From: Hermatobates lingyangjiaoensis
Taxonomy: Eukaryota; Arthropoda; Insecta; Hemiptera; Hermatobatidae
Direction: 5' to 3'
Assembly: GCA_026182355.1 (NCBI GenBank)
Contig: JAPFBL010000378.1
Span: 124,001-188,000 of the forward strand
Length of the DNA: 64,000 nt
In this document: in pieces, positions 31,890-41,639 of the stretch
Layout of the letters: every line of letters starts with the position of its first letter
Numbering within the stretch: position 1 is the stretch's first letter
Translations under genes and position numbers: made by a program
The notes under the pieces: generated by a model
The model's input: only the letters and a program-made list of their open reading frames with translations
The model's database searches: none
Told to the model about the DNA's origin: nothing

Positions 31890-32145
31890 CAGATTCAGTA
31901 ATATATCGACCATTTGATTGAATACGTGTGTTCTCTAATCGGGATTCGGCCAATTGTCTAGGGTAAAAAATTAAACTATGGAGAAGATGCCAATGAAAAA
32001 GGTTTTAAATAAAACCGAAACGTCGGCACGTGAGTTTGATTTTTTATTCTAGAGTACTGACCGAACCCCGATTAGAGAGAACATACCTATTCTATCAAAC
32101 GACCGAAATATTATTGAATGTGCTATATATATATATATATATATA
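31888..32145. repeat. Family F-type hairpin with TA ends
   Basis: Inverse arms with GTGTGTTCTCTAATCGGGAT at 31926 and its complement at about 32080, plus AAACCGAAACGTCGGC. A TA tract lies at 32125-32144. Confidence 0.65.
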
Positions 32146-32149
32146 ATGT

Positions 32150-32335
32150 AAACAGGAAAACGATCCAAAAGGACAACAAACGTTTCACGATGAATCACAA
32201 ACATAGAACTGAGAAACAAACACACTGTCTTAATTTTCGGTTGAACTCTCCTGATGACAGTTCAACCGAAAATTAAGACAGTGTGTTTGTTTCTCAGTTC
32301 TATGTTTGTGATTCATCGTGAAATGTTATATATAT
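32150..32335. repeat. Short hairpin, family E/D-like
   Basis: Near-perfect arms meeting at CTCTCCTGATGACAGTTCAA (about 32246), with CACACTGTCTTAATTTTCGG and its inverse. Confidence 0.65.
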
Positions 32336-32765
32336 ATATTTGAAAATTTGGAGAGCAATCCTTTTATACATGTTTTGTTGAACGACCTTTATACTGTGGC
32401 ATGCATTTTTAACATCCAGAAATTATTCTACCACCAAAATGAACATTTTGTTTGAAGCAGTTTTAGCCACCTGTCATGTTTATTTTGGTGATAGAATTAT
32501 TTCTGGATGTTATGGAAGATTATAGTGTTAATTTAAGAAATGTATAGTGTACATAGTGGTAGTTAGTAGGAATAAGTTTTTTTTTATAAATATGATTAAC
32601 TCTAAAGATGATCAAGGAGACCGAAACATTTCAGTTATAAATAATAAAGCGTTTGGAGAACTAGTGTATTTAGTACGAGAAAGATTTAAAACAAAGGTGA
32701 GAAAACTTGAAAGATGGACAATGAAATTTATTCATGCCACAGTACGCGTAAACAAGTGAAAACAA
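32336..32765. repeat. PLE-2 remnant hairpin
   Basis: The left piece (32340-32460) matches the EGLLP-end of the terminal ORF inverted. The right piece (32585-32755) matches the MFNSEDGLGDRN start with substitutions. No endonuclease survives. Confidence 0.6.
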
Positions 32766-32865
32766 TCAATGATCAAACCACAATATGAAAATGGGGAAAA
32801 AAGACTAAGATCTTTCAACCGTAACAAGCGGTCTTCGTCAGAGTCAAAACCCCAACTGTAGTAGA
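32766..32865 (-). repeat. Family A single arm
   Basis: TCAATGATCAAACCACAATA through CAAGCGGTCTTCGTCAGAGT; only one arm is present. Confidence 0.7.
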
Positions 32866-32879
32866 AAGAAAATTAAAGT

Positions 32880-33585
32880 TTATCAGGACTCGGGCAGCTA
32901 TTCAGGTTTGTATATAATGATTTGTTTTCTTGACCCCATATTCATATGCTATAACATCTTTGAGGGTTTAGGTCTTATGATTGAATCTAATTCCCTCGTC
33001 GACGTTTCGACATATATTTATGTCTTCTTCAGGGCTACAACTTTTTTTTTACAATCAGCACTATTACTACTACAATTTTGGTTAATGTATACATTTTAAA
33101 TTTATAAATGATGGGTAATAGAAAGGTAGTGGTGATTGTAAATCTGGTTTTACAATATAGATTTTCACATTGATGTATGGTTTTTTTTTACATTATTTCA
33201 GAAGTAAAGAGATTGATATTTGCTTACATCGGAAATGTTATAAATTTATAAACCATGTAGAGCAGTAAAGGAAGGAATGTTGAAAAGGAAACAGATTTCC
33301 GAGGTAAGCAAGTGTTGATCTCCATAATTCTAAAATAATTTAAAAACTATATATCATTATGGAAATGCCACATTTATCAATCACTACCTTTCTATTCCCC
33401 TTCATTTATAAATTTAAAATGTATACGATAACCTAAATTGTAATAGTAATAGTGCTAATTGTAAAAAACATGTTGTAGCCCTGAAGAAGACATAAATATA
33501 TGTCGAAACGTCGACGAGGGAATTAGATTCAATCATAAGACCTAAAACCTCAAATATATTACAACATATATTTATATATATATTG
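32880..33585. repeat. Family G palindrome
   Basis: Arms about 32925-33255 and 33290-33560 are inverse copies, with TTTGAGGGTTTAGGTCTTAT at the outside and hammerhead-like motifs at 32999-33038 (minus) and 33478-33514 (plus). Confidence 0.75.
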
Positions 33586-33599
33586 AATGTTTTAATTAT

Positions 33600-33845
33600 C
33601 TCGACCACATATATTTTACACTATTTTTCTTTTTTATCGAGGTTTGGTCTAGCTTCAATAATACAATACCTTTAAGCCGACGTTTCGTCTTTATTTGTAG
33701 ACATCTTCAGGGCTACATCAATACAGAATTTAATTGCAATAACATGAAAAGTAATTATGTTACATTATTTAATTAATATACATAATTACATTGGTATTTT
33801 TCTATTGTAAGTTGCTTCCTTACAATAGAGGCTGCTGTGCATTTA
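33600..33845. repeat. Repeat unit with hammerhead-like motif
   Basis: A single unit starting in TCGACCACATATATTTTACA and carrying a well-formed CTGAAGA motif at 33675-33714 on the minus strand. It shares its first part with family G termini. Confidence 0.5.
33675..33714 (-). ncRNA. Minimal hammerhead-ribozyme-like motif (best-formed stem I)
   Basis: Minus strand: AGCC, CTGAAGA, spacer T, stem II GTCT/AGAC, GAAACGTC, GGCT. Stem I AGCC/GGCT is a perfect 4 bp and cleavage is predicted after GTC. Confidence 0.55.
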
Positions 33846-33849
33846 AATG

Positions 33850-34055
33850 ATATATATATATATATATAATCAAATCACAATATGAAATAGGAAAACAAGA
33901 CTAAGAATAATAAGCGGTCTTTGTCAGAGTCAAAAACCCAACTCTGACGAAGACCGCTTGTTACGGCTGAAAGATCTTAGTCTTGTTTTCCTATTTCGTA
34001 TTGTGGTTTGATCATTGATTGTTACTTCAAGTGTATATGTGAAATCTTTATATAT
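33850..34055. repeat. Family A hairpin
   Basis: Inverse arms meeting near CCCAACTCTGACG (33938-33950). The left arm has a small deletion in the stem II region. Confidence 0.75.
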
Positions 34056-34300
34056 ATCACTCAAAATTCGAAAAAATGATCCAAACTGATGCAAATCAAC
34101 TCAAAAACGAAGAAAAGCAACACACAGAGAAAGAGACACACTTACAAACTCAAATTTTCGGATGATCCGTCTTCAGGAGAAAAGAGAATCATGGGCGACG
34201 AAGCATCTCTTTTCTCCTGAAGACGGATCATACGAAAATTTGAGTTTGTAAGTGTGTCTCTTTCTCTGTGTGTTGCTTTTCTTCGTTTTTGAGTTTATAT
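34056..34300. repeat. Family D hairpin
   Basis: Inverse arms with AAGAAAAGCAACACACAGAG and its complement around about 34195, near the acceptor of the exon at 34584. Confidence 0.75.
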
Positions 34301-34583
34301 ACATACTGGTATTGATAAAAATAAGGAAGGCGAATGCTCTACCTGACCTTGAAACTGTCATCTTTCTGACTCTTGGACTTTCAGATGGGTCTCGTATTCA
34401 CGAGTGTTTTGGGAATTCAATACTGGTAAACTGTTTCTTATGGATTATCTTGAGTGTCTGTTGCTCATAAGTCGATAAGTTGTCTTATTATTAATTTAAA
34501 AGTTTGTATGTGTGGGGAAAACAAAACAAACAACTATTCCCAGTTGTATGAGTGCTGTGGAATGATGGGCATGTGCTTGGCAG

Positions 34584-34723
34584 GGTGGAGTCTCGGTGCC
34601 ACGAGAGCTGCGAAGCGTGCGCTGGGCCTCTCCAAGACGCCTGCCTAACCTGCTCCCCCAACCACTTCTACCTGCAGGACCTGGGGCTCTGTCTTCAGCA
34701 CTGCCCCGAAGGATATTTCGAGC
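34584..34723 (+). CDS. Fur2: Furin-like protease exon: Cys-rich furin repeat 1
   Basis: The acceptor is GCTTGGCAG (ends 34583) and the donor GTATGT (34724). It enters in phase 2 (completing Glu with GA from 25949) and exits in phase 1. It encodes SRCHESCEAC, AGPLQDACLTCSPNHFYLQ, then LCLQHCPEGYFE. This is the C-x2/3-C-x2-C-xGP-x4-C-x2-C...C-x3-CP-G-YF pattern of a furin-like repeat. These repeats tether PCSK5/PCSK6-type enzymes to cell-surface proteoglycan or matrix in vertebrates; that role is inferred here. Confidence 0.95.
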
Positions 34724-34790
34724 GTATGTAGCTTCTCTTGCTTCGCTTTGTCTTGTCGTTGATCGTGTCTGATTTGTCTTGTTTGTTTAG

Positions 34791-34955
34791 AACTGTCGGA
34801 GGGAGGCAGTGGTATGTCATAAACTGCAAGGGGCCCTGTATGTCGTGACCCCAAGGCCCGGAGATCTGCTCCTCTTGCGACCACCACCTCATCCTCCACA
34901 ACAACACCTGCATTTCATCCTGTCCCCCTGCCTTTTTCGAGACCAACGACTACAT
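34791..34955 (+). CDS. Fur2: Furin-like protease exon: Cys-rich repeat 2, with frame lesions
   Basis: A strong acceptor TTGTTTGTTTAG ends at 34790; the donor is GTAATC (34956), phase 2 out. The 3' part (34858-34955) is open: PEICSSCDHHLILHNNTC, ISSCPPAFFETNDY. The 5' part is damaged. In the same frame NCKGPCMS is followed by TGA at 34846-34848, exactly where a furin repeat requires Cys (C-x3-C-x2-[C]-x6-C-x2-C). From the acceptor the frame is off by one net base. Options are a sequencing/assembly error, a damaged allele, or use of a cryptic acceptor at 34855 (CCAAG then GC), which keeps frame but removes three cysteines. Confidence 0.75.
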
Positions 34956-35166
34956 GTAATCCATTTCAAAATCATATTAACTAGCTGACCCGGCGAACTT
35001 CGTCCCATATAACAATCAGTGAATGCCTTGCTAACTTTAGCTAAACTTGATTTGCTATTCAATCATTAATATAATAGCTATCCCGACAGACGCTGTCCTG
35101 CCTTACCTATAATATATTCATTTCAAACAATACAAACTAAAATAACAAATCTGTAGTGGCCTACAC

Positions 35167-35623
35167 CAGGGGTGCTCATACATTTTCTGCATTCCACCTA
35201 CTCATGAAATGAGCAAGTCACAATGATCTACCAACTGTGTTTATTTACAAATATACATTGAAAATTGTTTAAAGCTATGTAATATTTCATCGTTAAGAAA
35301 ACCTCTTCCTAACTCTTATAAAAGTGATATGTTTTTTTCTTCTTACCTAATCCAGTCTCCCCAGTCATTTGTATAGCCTTTCTAAATGTTTACGTGAAAA
35401 AATTAAAAGTAAACAGTTAGAGGCAACTGAACGACTAGTTTATTAGCTTTAATACACAATGACCTAAGAATCATAAACATCAGAATTGAGTCACATTTCA
35501 GATATATCAATCAGTGACGGGAAGAGTCCTAGGCTGACGTTGTTTTTGTTAATGTCATGCGATCTACCAATAATACCTTAGTGTTCGACTGGTAGATCGT
35601 GATCGACGTGTTGAGCACCTCTG
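35167..35623. mobile_element. hAT-type short element with perfect 8-bp TSD
   Basis: Ends CAGGGGTGCTCA and TTGAGCACCTCTG, flanked by GCCTACAC at 35159-35166 and 35624-35631. Subterminal GGTAGATCGTGATCGACG also occurs in 56506-56907, so both belong to one family. No ORF. Confidence 0.88.
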
Positions 35624-35719
35624 GCCTACACTCAACTTTATTATAAGTAAACACAATATCAAACTCGTTAACAACAAACTGATGTTTTGTTTGATTGGTC
35701 AAACACTTTGTTCCATAAC

Positions 35720-36095
35720 CATACATCATACCATGCTCGATATTATTGACAGTGACAGGTGTTCTTGTGATAGTGCATCACCACAGACTTGGAACCATAT
35801 ACTCTTCAGCTGCCCAATTCTTGACCAAGAGCGACAACTATTTATGACATTTACAATAGCAACTGGATGTGGTTGGCCTCCAGCAAAGAGTATGATAGTG
35901 CAAAACAGTGATCTATTTCGAAACAATTCATAAACCTTATAGACTTTCCAAAAAATTTATGGTCTGTATCTATATGTTTAATTTAATGCAATGAAAGGCT
36001 TAGTGTAATCCTAATGTAATGTATTTTAATGTTAAAACTACGATTCGATAGCATGTAATATTATATATGGTGCATGTAAAATAAATGGAGAAAAA
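35720..36095 (+). pseudogene. LINE ORF2 C-terminal fragment
   Basis: 35757-35935 encodes RCSCDSASPQTWNHILFSCP and LDQERQLF, the CxC...H...C knuckle at the C-terminus of RNase H-class LINEs. It is followed by a stop, a 3' UTR-like AT-rich stretch and an A-rich tail (36090-36098). Severely 5'-truncated. Confidence 0.65.
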
Positions 36096-36419
36096 AAACA
36101 TCATACCATGCAATGAATCAGGAAATATGTGTTTGATTGGGGTTAAATTTTTACATATAACAATTTCATTTCACTATTCGTTATTGATGGGTACTTTGGC
36201 TCCATTCGGTTAAACTTCGACCACTATCGTGTAACCATCGGTCTTACTCGGCTAACATCGGTCACATTCAGTCGTGACACGTACTTACTACTAGCGTATT
36301 AATATATAGGATGTAAGTTTACAGCGGCTGCCCATACCAAAATGTGAAAAGAACAGAAATAAACAGACGCTATAGATTCTAACGTAGTGCAATCAGTTAT
36401 TATGTGGTATTTACTCATT

Positions 36420-36975
36420 GTAGGGTAAAAAGCTAATGAAATGGTCTCCACATATAACAATTTAATCGTATAAACAACGCGTTTCGAACACGTAGTGTTC
36501 TTCTTCAGGCTTCTTTTGGTACAAATGTTGTACCACAGACACTACCCGTAGTTAATGCATGAAGAAGAACACTACATGTTTGAAACGCGTTGTTTATACG
36601 ACGCGAGTGTTATATATAGTACAAAGTAAATATGGTACAAAATAAAAATGAAATAAAATAAGGAAGAGAGTACGAACCTAAAGTTGAGTGTCTGTGGTTT
36701 CATATGAAGCAGATGTACACTCCATACTCTCACCCACTTCCATCCTATTCCCAGTCAGTTGACCACAGACACTCACCCTTAGGTTCGTACTCTCTTCCTT
36801 ATTTTATTTTATTTTTATTTTGTACCATATTTACTTTGTACTATAGATAACTCTCTGATAACATTGTATTTTTTACTTAATGCCTGAGGAAGAACACTGC
36901 ATGTTCGAAACGCGTTATTTATACGATTAAATTTTTTATGTAGAGACCATTTCATTAGCTTCTTACCCTACAAGA
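36420..36975. repeat. Family H foldback with nested hairpins
   Basis: Outer arms TAGGGTAAAAAGCTAATGAA at 36421 and its inverse at about 36972. Hammerhead-like motifs lie at 36473-36514 (minus), about 36543-36590 (plus) and 36885-36915 (plus). The interior has a second inverted pair (36605-36700 / 36770-36845). Related copies: 43485-44125, 54455-54705. Confidence 0.75.
36473..36514 (-). ncRNA. Minimal hammerhead-ribozyme-like motif (family H)
   Basis: Minus strand: AAGC, CTGAAGA, spacer A, stem II GAACAC/GTGTTC, GAA, stem III ACGCGT, T, GTTT. Stem I AAGC/GTTT includes one G-U. This family has one of the longer stem II helices. Confidence 0.52.
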
Positions 36976-36984
36976 TGCTATAGA

Positions 36985-37100
36985 CTTTTAATTCACTTTA
37001 TAATGGTTCAAAATTAGCCACTGTCAATATACTCTTACAATACAAATCTATGATTATGCCTATTTGGACTTACGGTATTGAGATATGGGGAAGTAGACTT
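36985..37100 (+). pseudogene. Jockey-like LINE RT fragment
   Basis: The frame reads KLATVNILLQYKSMIMPIWT then YGIEIWGS, the conserved segment at the end of the RT domain in Jockey-clade LINEs. It joins directly to a hAT remnant at about 37096. Confidence 0.62.
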
Positions 37101-37545
37101 AATGCTGCTGCTGACTTGAGAATCAAACCCTCAACTATAAAGCCAAACATTAAAGAATGGTCTGATTATATTAAAAACATTATGCTCAATAAACCTTACA
37201 ACATTATTGTAATCATATGATATTTTTAGTACATGATTGCAAAATAAACGCAGTGTTAAAATTGCTAGTAATTCTGTTTTATGTGTTATGTACTTGTGGG
37301 AAATATCGAAATTAAAATCTTTTAGTTTTCAATTTTTATTTAGTTCTGAAAAATACACATTTCAATGTTATTACTTTTTAATTGTTTTTAGACGCACATA
37401 CTATTTATAAAGACATATGCTAATATTTACATTATGAACGTAGAAAATCATTAGTATTTGGGGTTCCCGGGTAAGTTACTGAACCAAAAAGGGTTCCGCG
37501 TCGAAATAAGTTTGAGAAACTCTGTACTAAAGGATTATAATTATA
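37096..37545 (+). mobile_element. hAT remnant, interrupted copy
   Basis: Contains SRLNAAADLRIKPSTIKP-like codons (37096-37145), an unrelated piece (37150-37230), then the 3' part ending TTTGAGAAACTCTG at about 37523, as in the 24 kb copy. Confidence 0.6.
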
Positions 37546-38316
37546 TGTTTTTTTTTTTCAAATGTAAATGTTAGTTTTGCTATTTTTTACTATTTTGATG
37601 AAAAATATATTTTTTCCCACCTCAGTGTATTATTATCAGAAAAAAATCCTCCAGTGACTAAAGTCGACTTAAGAATTTAAAGGGAAAATATATGTTTATG
37701 TTTATTTTTTATTTATCTTCATTATTTGTTTTTTAAAAATATATATATTTTTTTGAAATTTAATTACATATTCTATTGTTATCCCGTATTTTCATTCAAA
37801 AATAGCATATATATCTTGATTGTTTTTGTAATCAAAAATTTGGAATATAATAATTGTTATGCAGATAAATCACAATAAACACGTGATGCAATCAATGAAA
37901 ACAAACCACAAGGAAAAAAAAGAAAACAGATGGAAAAAATGCTCTGAGGCCTTTCAATTTATGTCATCAGAGAGCAAACAAGGTAAGAACTAGAAAGTAA
38001 CATAAAAGGTATGTACAAGGAAGGTAACTAAACAGCTGGGAAAACAAGAGTCGAAAAGGCATAATAAGAGAAAAACAAAAAATACCCAATACAATTAAAC
38101 AATGCAAAATGAACAATAAGAAAATTAATTAAAATAAAAATATAAAAATATAAATAGAATAAGAAACAAGTGTTATATATAATTCCTAACTATAAACAAT
38201 ATATAATAAATATAAACAAATAGATACAAATTAAATTAATGCAATATCAAAAAATAAACAATATTAAATTATTAACAAAACAAGAATACATGAGAAAGTA
38301 ATAAGTCAAATAAAAA

Positions 38317-39317
38317 TTATGTTCTATTATTAGAATCCACAATCTGGTCAGAGTTCATGTTCAACGTTGCAAGTACATTTTGAAGGTCACCCACAGGACC
38401 AATTTGACTAACTATACCTTCAATTAAAATTTCATCCAATCTAAAAAGCCCATGACTTATATTTATTAGTTTATCAAAATTATACTTAATTAGGGCACTT
38501 TCTACTAAGTTCCTTTCCACATCAGATGAGAGAAATATCAATTCTTTGGAATCTTCCCATTTTATTGAATGATTTTTTGAATTAATATGTTGGAACAAGG
38601 CACTTGATTCTTCTTGCCGCCTAATAGTGTATTTATGTTGCTTCACTCTAGTAAGCAAACTTTTTCCGTTTGTCCAACATATGAAAAATCACAATCTCTA
38701 CAAGGAATCCTATAAACACAACCTTCCTTTTCTTTTCTTTCACAATTATTTACAAGTCTGTTTAATAATTTCCCACCACTACTGAAAACAACTGAAATAT
38801 CCATTTTTTTCAAAAATACCGGGATGTCTCTTAGAGTTTGATTAAAGGGAACAACCAGAAGGTTTCTATTTGTAAAGGGTTCTTTCTCATTTCTTGTTCT
38901 TAAGGATTCTTTAGTTTCTTTCAAAACTTTGTTTATTAGGGATCTTGGGTATCTTAATGATGAGGCAATTTGATAGATGTTTTCAATCTCATCATTCAGG
39001 AATTCTTCACTACACAATTTTAACGCTCTTAAAAACATATTTCTGAAAACACCTTTTTTGACATTTGATGGATGAGCGGAGAAAAAATGCACATAAGAAG
39101 GAACATGGGTAGGTTTTCTATAAATACTATATCTTAGATTATGCCCAAAACGATGTAAATTTAAATCAAGAAAAGGTAACTTATTATTGCTTTCAAGTTC
39201 TAAAGTGAATTCAATTGATGGAACGCACTTATTAAGAGTATTCAAAAAATCTGCAACACATTCATTGTCCGGCCAAACACACAAAACATCATCCACGTAT
39301 CGAAACCATCTAACCAT
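38317..39317 (-). pseudogene. PLE-4 RT (C-terminal half) and GIY-YIG endonuclease
   Basis: The minus frame from 39317 begins at the RT catalytic box (WFRYVDDVLCVW). It continues through LPFLDLNLHRFG, YRKPTHVPSYVHFFSAHPS and YQIASSLRYPRSL to GCVYRIPCRDCDFSYVGQTE (GIY-YIG core with CxxC). A single frameshift near 38650 moves to a second frame (38658-38317) holding LTRVKQHKYTIRRQE and ALFQHINSKNHS with ERNLVESALI, the rest of the endonuclease. RT fingers upstream of YVDD are missing. It is one lesion away from an open fragment, so it is relatively young. Confidence 0.9.
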
Positions 39318-39651
39318 CTTTTTATTTGACTTATTACTTTCTCATGTATTCTTGTTTTGTTAATAATTTAATATTGTTTATTTTTTGATATTGCATTAAT
39401 TTAATTTGTATCTATTTGTTTATATTTATTATATATTGTTTATAGTTAGGAATTATATATAACACTTGTTTCTTATTCTATTTATATTTTTATTTTAATT
39501 AATTTTCCTATTGTTCATTTTGCATTGTTTAATTGTATTGGGTATTTTTTGTTTTTCTCTTATTATGCCTTTTCGACTCTTGTTTTCCCAGCTGTTTAGT
39601 TACCTTCCTTGTACATACCTTTTATGTTACTTTCTAGTTCTTACCTTGTTT

Positions 39652-39686
39652 GCTCTCTGATGACATAAATTGAAAGGCCTCAGAGC
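39652..39686 (+). ncRNA. Minimal hammerhead-ribozyme-like motif (PLE-4)
   Basis: GCTCT, CTGATGA, a weak 2-3 bp stem II, GAAAGGCCTC, AGAGC. Stem I GCTCT/AGAGC is a perfect 5 bp, and stem III AGG/CCT is possible. The inverse copy is at 37941-37975. Confidence 0.5.
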
Positions 39687-40226
39687 ATTTTTTCCATCTG
39701 TTTTCTTTTTTTTTCCTTGTGGTTTGTTTTCATAATAATTGTTATGTTTATATAATAAGATATGATTTAGGGGTGTTTTATAAGAACCAAAGGCGAATGA
39801 ATGGATGTATAGTGCAGTATGAACGGTATGCATCAGTAACAACTTACGTTCATTTGTAACTTAGGTTCGGAACGTAACTAAAACGTCTGTCCCGTATTGT
39901 CTGTACATGTTTGTGATCTTTAATAACATGAGAATGAATTACTTGCAAAACTTTTGAGTAAATGGAGAAGAACCGTTTTAGATGTAAACCTCAAGATGAA
40001 TACTAAGTGTTCAAAACGCGTTTTTAGTTTTAAAATAAAAATTATGGGTTTTTTTTTCAAATGTTAATGTTAGATTTATTATTTTTTAGTATTTTGATGA
40101 AAAATATATTTTTCCTATCTCATTGTATTATTAACAGAAAAAAGAATCCTGCAGTGACTAAAGAGGACTTAAGGGTGCAATGTGGCGAGCTGTTTGTGGG
40201 ATTAAGTTTGGATTTAACTTTGGCAG

Positions 40227-40450
40227 GTGCGAGGCGTGCATGGAGGGCTGCGCGAGCTGCACCTCGTCGATGGCCTGTCTGACGTGCCTGCCTGACGGCC
40301 GAGCGCCCAGCTACGGCGGCACCTGCCCTGCGCCGCGCTGCCCGCCCCAGTGCTCGGCCTGTATGACCGACGACGTCTGCAGCGCCTGCAGCAATGGCTA
40401 CGTGCTCTTGGACCACACCTGCGTCGTCAGCAACACGTCTTGTCGCCCTG
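40227..40450 (+). CDS. Fur2: Furin-like protease exon: Cys-rich repeats 2-3
   Basis: The acceptor is TTTGGCAG (ends 40226) and the donor GTAACA (40451). It enters in phase 2 (completing Met) and exits in phase 1. It encodes CEACMEGCASCTSSMACLTC, then CPPQCSACMTDDVCSACSNG and LDHTCVVSNTSC. Cysteine spacing follows furin repeats, though the second lacks the usual GP. Strong GC content contrasts with the intron. The antisense strand is open over 155 codons, a shadow of this composition. Confidence 0.94.
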
Positions 40451-40529
40451 GTAACAACACCCACCCTCCTCCCAGACACCTTGTCCCACCACTCTATAAA
40501 CCTTTTGTGTTTTCCTTCTGTCTCTACAG

Positions 40530-40647
40530 GTGAAAGAATGATCGATGGACTCGGCTGCCAGCCCTGCAATAGCGGTCCGTCCTGCATTTCCTGTCCTCAG
40601 GATCTTCACTTCTTTAACTCGTCCTGTATCGCTTCCTGTCCTGATGG
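40530..40647 (+). CDS. Fur2: Furin-like protease exon: Cys-rich repeat
   Basis: The acceptor is TCTCTACAG (ends 40529) and the donor GTAAAT (40648), with a very short 79-nt intron before it. Phase 1 in, phase 2 out. It encodes GLGCQPCNSGPSCISCPQDL followed by FFNSSCIASCPDG, a compact furin repeat with C-x2-C-x5-C-x2-C and the closing C-x3-CPDG. Confidence 0.94.
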
Positions 40648-40774
40648 GTAAATGAACATTCGCTTGCTCGTTAAATAGTGTTATTATGGAAACATAGTTC
40701 TCTTCAAGTTACCTGCAAAACGAATCATTACATTGGAGTAACTTAGTAAATAACATATCAGTCAATCTCTTGCA

Positions 40775-40975
40775 ACATTAAAACTGGCAGTATCATAAAC
40801 GGCACTATCGGAGACAGTTCAATAATCCATGAACTACCATACCAAAAGACCTTCCAAATGTCAATGAAACTACTACTTGCTATGTTAGAACTGGTAGTAC
40901 CGTAAACGGTACTATCGGAGAAAGTTCAATAACCCATGAACTGGGATGCCAAAAGACTTTCCAAATGTTAAATCT
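40775..40975. repeat. Tandem duplication of about 110 bp
   Basis: ACTATCGGAGA.AGTTCAATAA followed by CCATGAACT and CCAAAAGAC.TTCCAAATGT occurs twice (about 40800-40862 and 40910-40972). Confidence 0.6.
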
Positions 40976-41222
40976 CTTCCTTTGTACCTTCGGACTGTCA
41001 GTCTCAGAATACTGGCATACCAAAAGGCCTTACAAGGTTGTGGCAGTTGCCACTTTCCGAATATCCACTCACGCGATTATACGAAACATGCTCTCTCTTT
41101 TGAATCTAAGTTTATACATGCTATATACAACATTCTGATGGAATTGTAACACTGGGTTTGTTGTTTGTACCTTAAATATATGTCTTATTCCTTCAACTGT
41201 CGATTGTTGACGGTGTGTCCAG

Positions 41223-41419
41223 GTGGTTCTCAGACCGAGGCTGGTGTAAGCCATGCAGCGACAAATGCAGCGAGTGCTCCGGCCCAGGAGAGTGTCTGCG
41301 CTGCTCTGCAGGCGCGTCCATGTTTGAAGGCCGTTGCTTCGACGACTGTCCTCAGGGTACCTTCCTGCTGTCTCCGGGTCTTTGCCTCAAGTGTCACCAC
41401 TTTTGTTTTACATGTTCAG
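41223..41419 (+). CDS. Fur2: Furin-like protease exon: Cys-rich repeats
   Basis: The acceptor is GTGTGTCCAG (ends 41222) and the donor GTAAGC (41420). Phase 2 in, phase 1 out. It encodes WCKPCSDKCSECSGPGECLR, then GRCFDDCPQGTFLL and LCLKCHHFCFTCSG. This is one complete furin repeat (C-x2-C-x3-C-x2-C-SGP-x-C) and the start of the next. Confidence 0.96.
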
Positions 41420-41486
41420 GTAAGCTTAATATTTTTTTTTCTTGAAGGTTGTATAATATTGTTGTAATGATTGCTTGATTGGATAG

Positions 41487-41621
41487 GCGTGGGCCCGTAT
41501 GGGTGCAGCTCGTGCGCTCCTGGCCGATACATGGACGCCGCCATGAGGCTCTGCATGCCTTGCCGAGCCTGCAACTCTTCGTCCAGCCAGGCTGACTGCT
41601 GTCACTGCGACCCCCTCACAG
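41487..41621 (+). CDS. Fur2: Furin-like protease exon: last Cys-rich repeat
   Basis: The acceptor is TTGGATAG (ends 41486) after a 67-nt intron; the donor is GTACTT (41622). Both borders are phase 1. It encodes GVGPYGCSSCAPGRYMD, LCMPCRACNSSSSQADCCHC and DPLTG. The paired CC near the end (ADCCHCD) marks the close of the Cys-rich region, as in insect Fur2, just before the membrane segment. Confidence 0.95.
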
Positions 41622-41639
41622 GTACTTCATCCAACAGTC

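Larger units (their letters stand above)
34981..36310 (+). repeat. Compound dispersed repeat family R with nested insertions
   Basis: Begins CTAGCTGACCCGGCGAACTT, a start seen in abundant arthropod repeats, and ends near ACTACTAGCGTATTAATATA. It is interrupted by a hAT short element (35167-35623) and a LINE 3' fragment (about 35720-36095). The coding origin of the shell is unclear; it may be non-autonomous. Confidence 0.5.
37860..39740. mobile_element. Penelope-like element in inverted repeat (PLE-4)
   Basis: Arms 37870-38315 and 39330-39735 are inverse copies of about 400 bp. The loop holds RT and GIY-YIG coding sequence on the minus strand. Unlike most others there is no (TA)n at the outer ends; the flanks read ATAATAATTGTTATG on both sides. 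A hammerhead-like motif occurs on both arms. Confidence 0.87.

Noticed and set aside
34846..34848. TGA at a Cys position read as selenocysteine
   Set aside because: Furin repeats need Cys for disulfides and the same exon has a further frame problem, so damage or sequencing error is far more likely.
40120..40587. 155-codon minus-strand open frame
   Set aside because: It is the antisense of the GC-rich Cys-rich exons 40227-40450 and 40530-40647; its Ala/Arg-rich content is a composition shadow.
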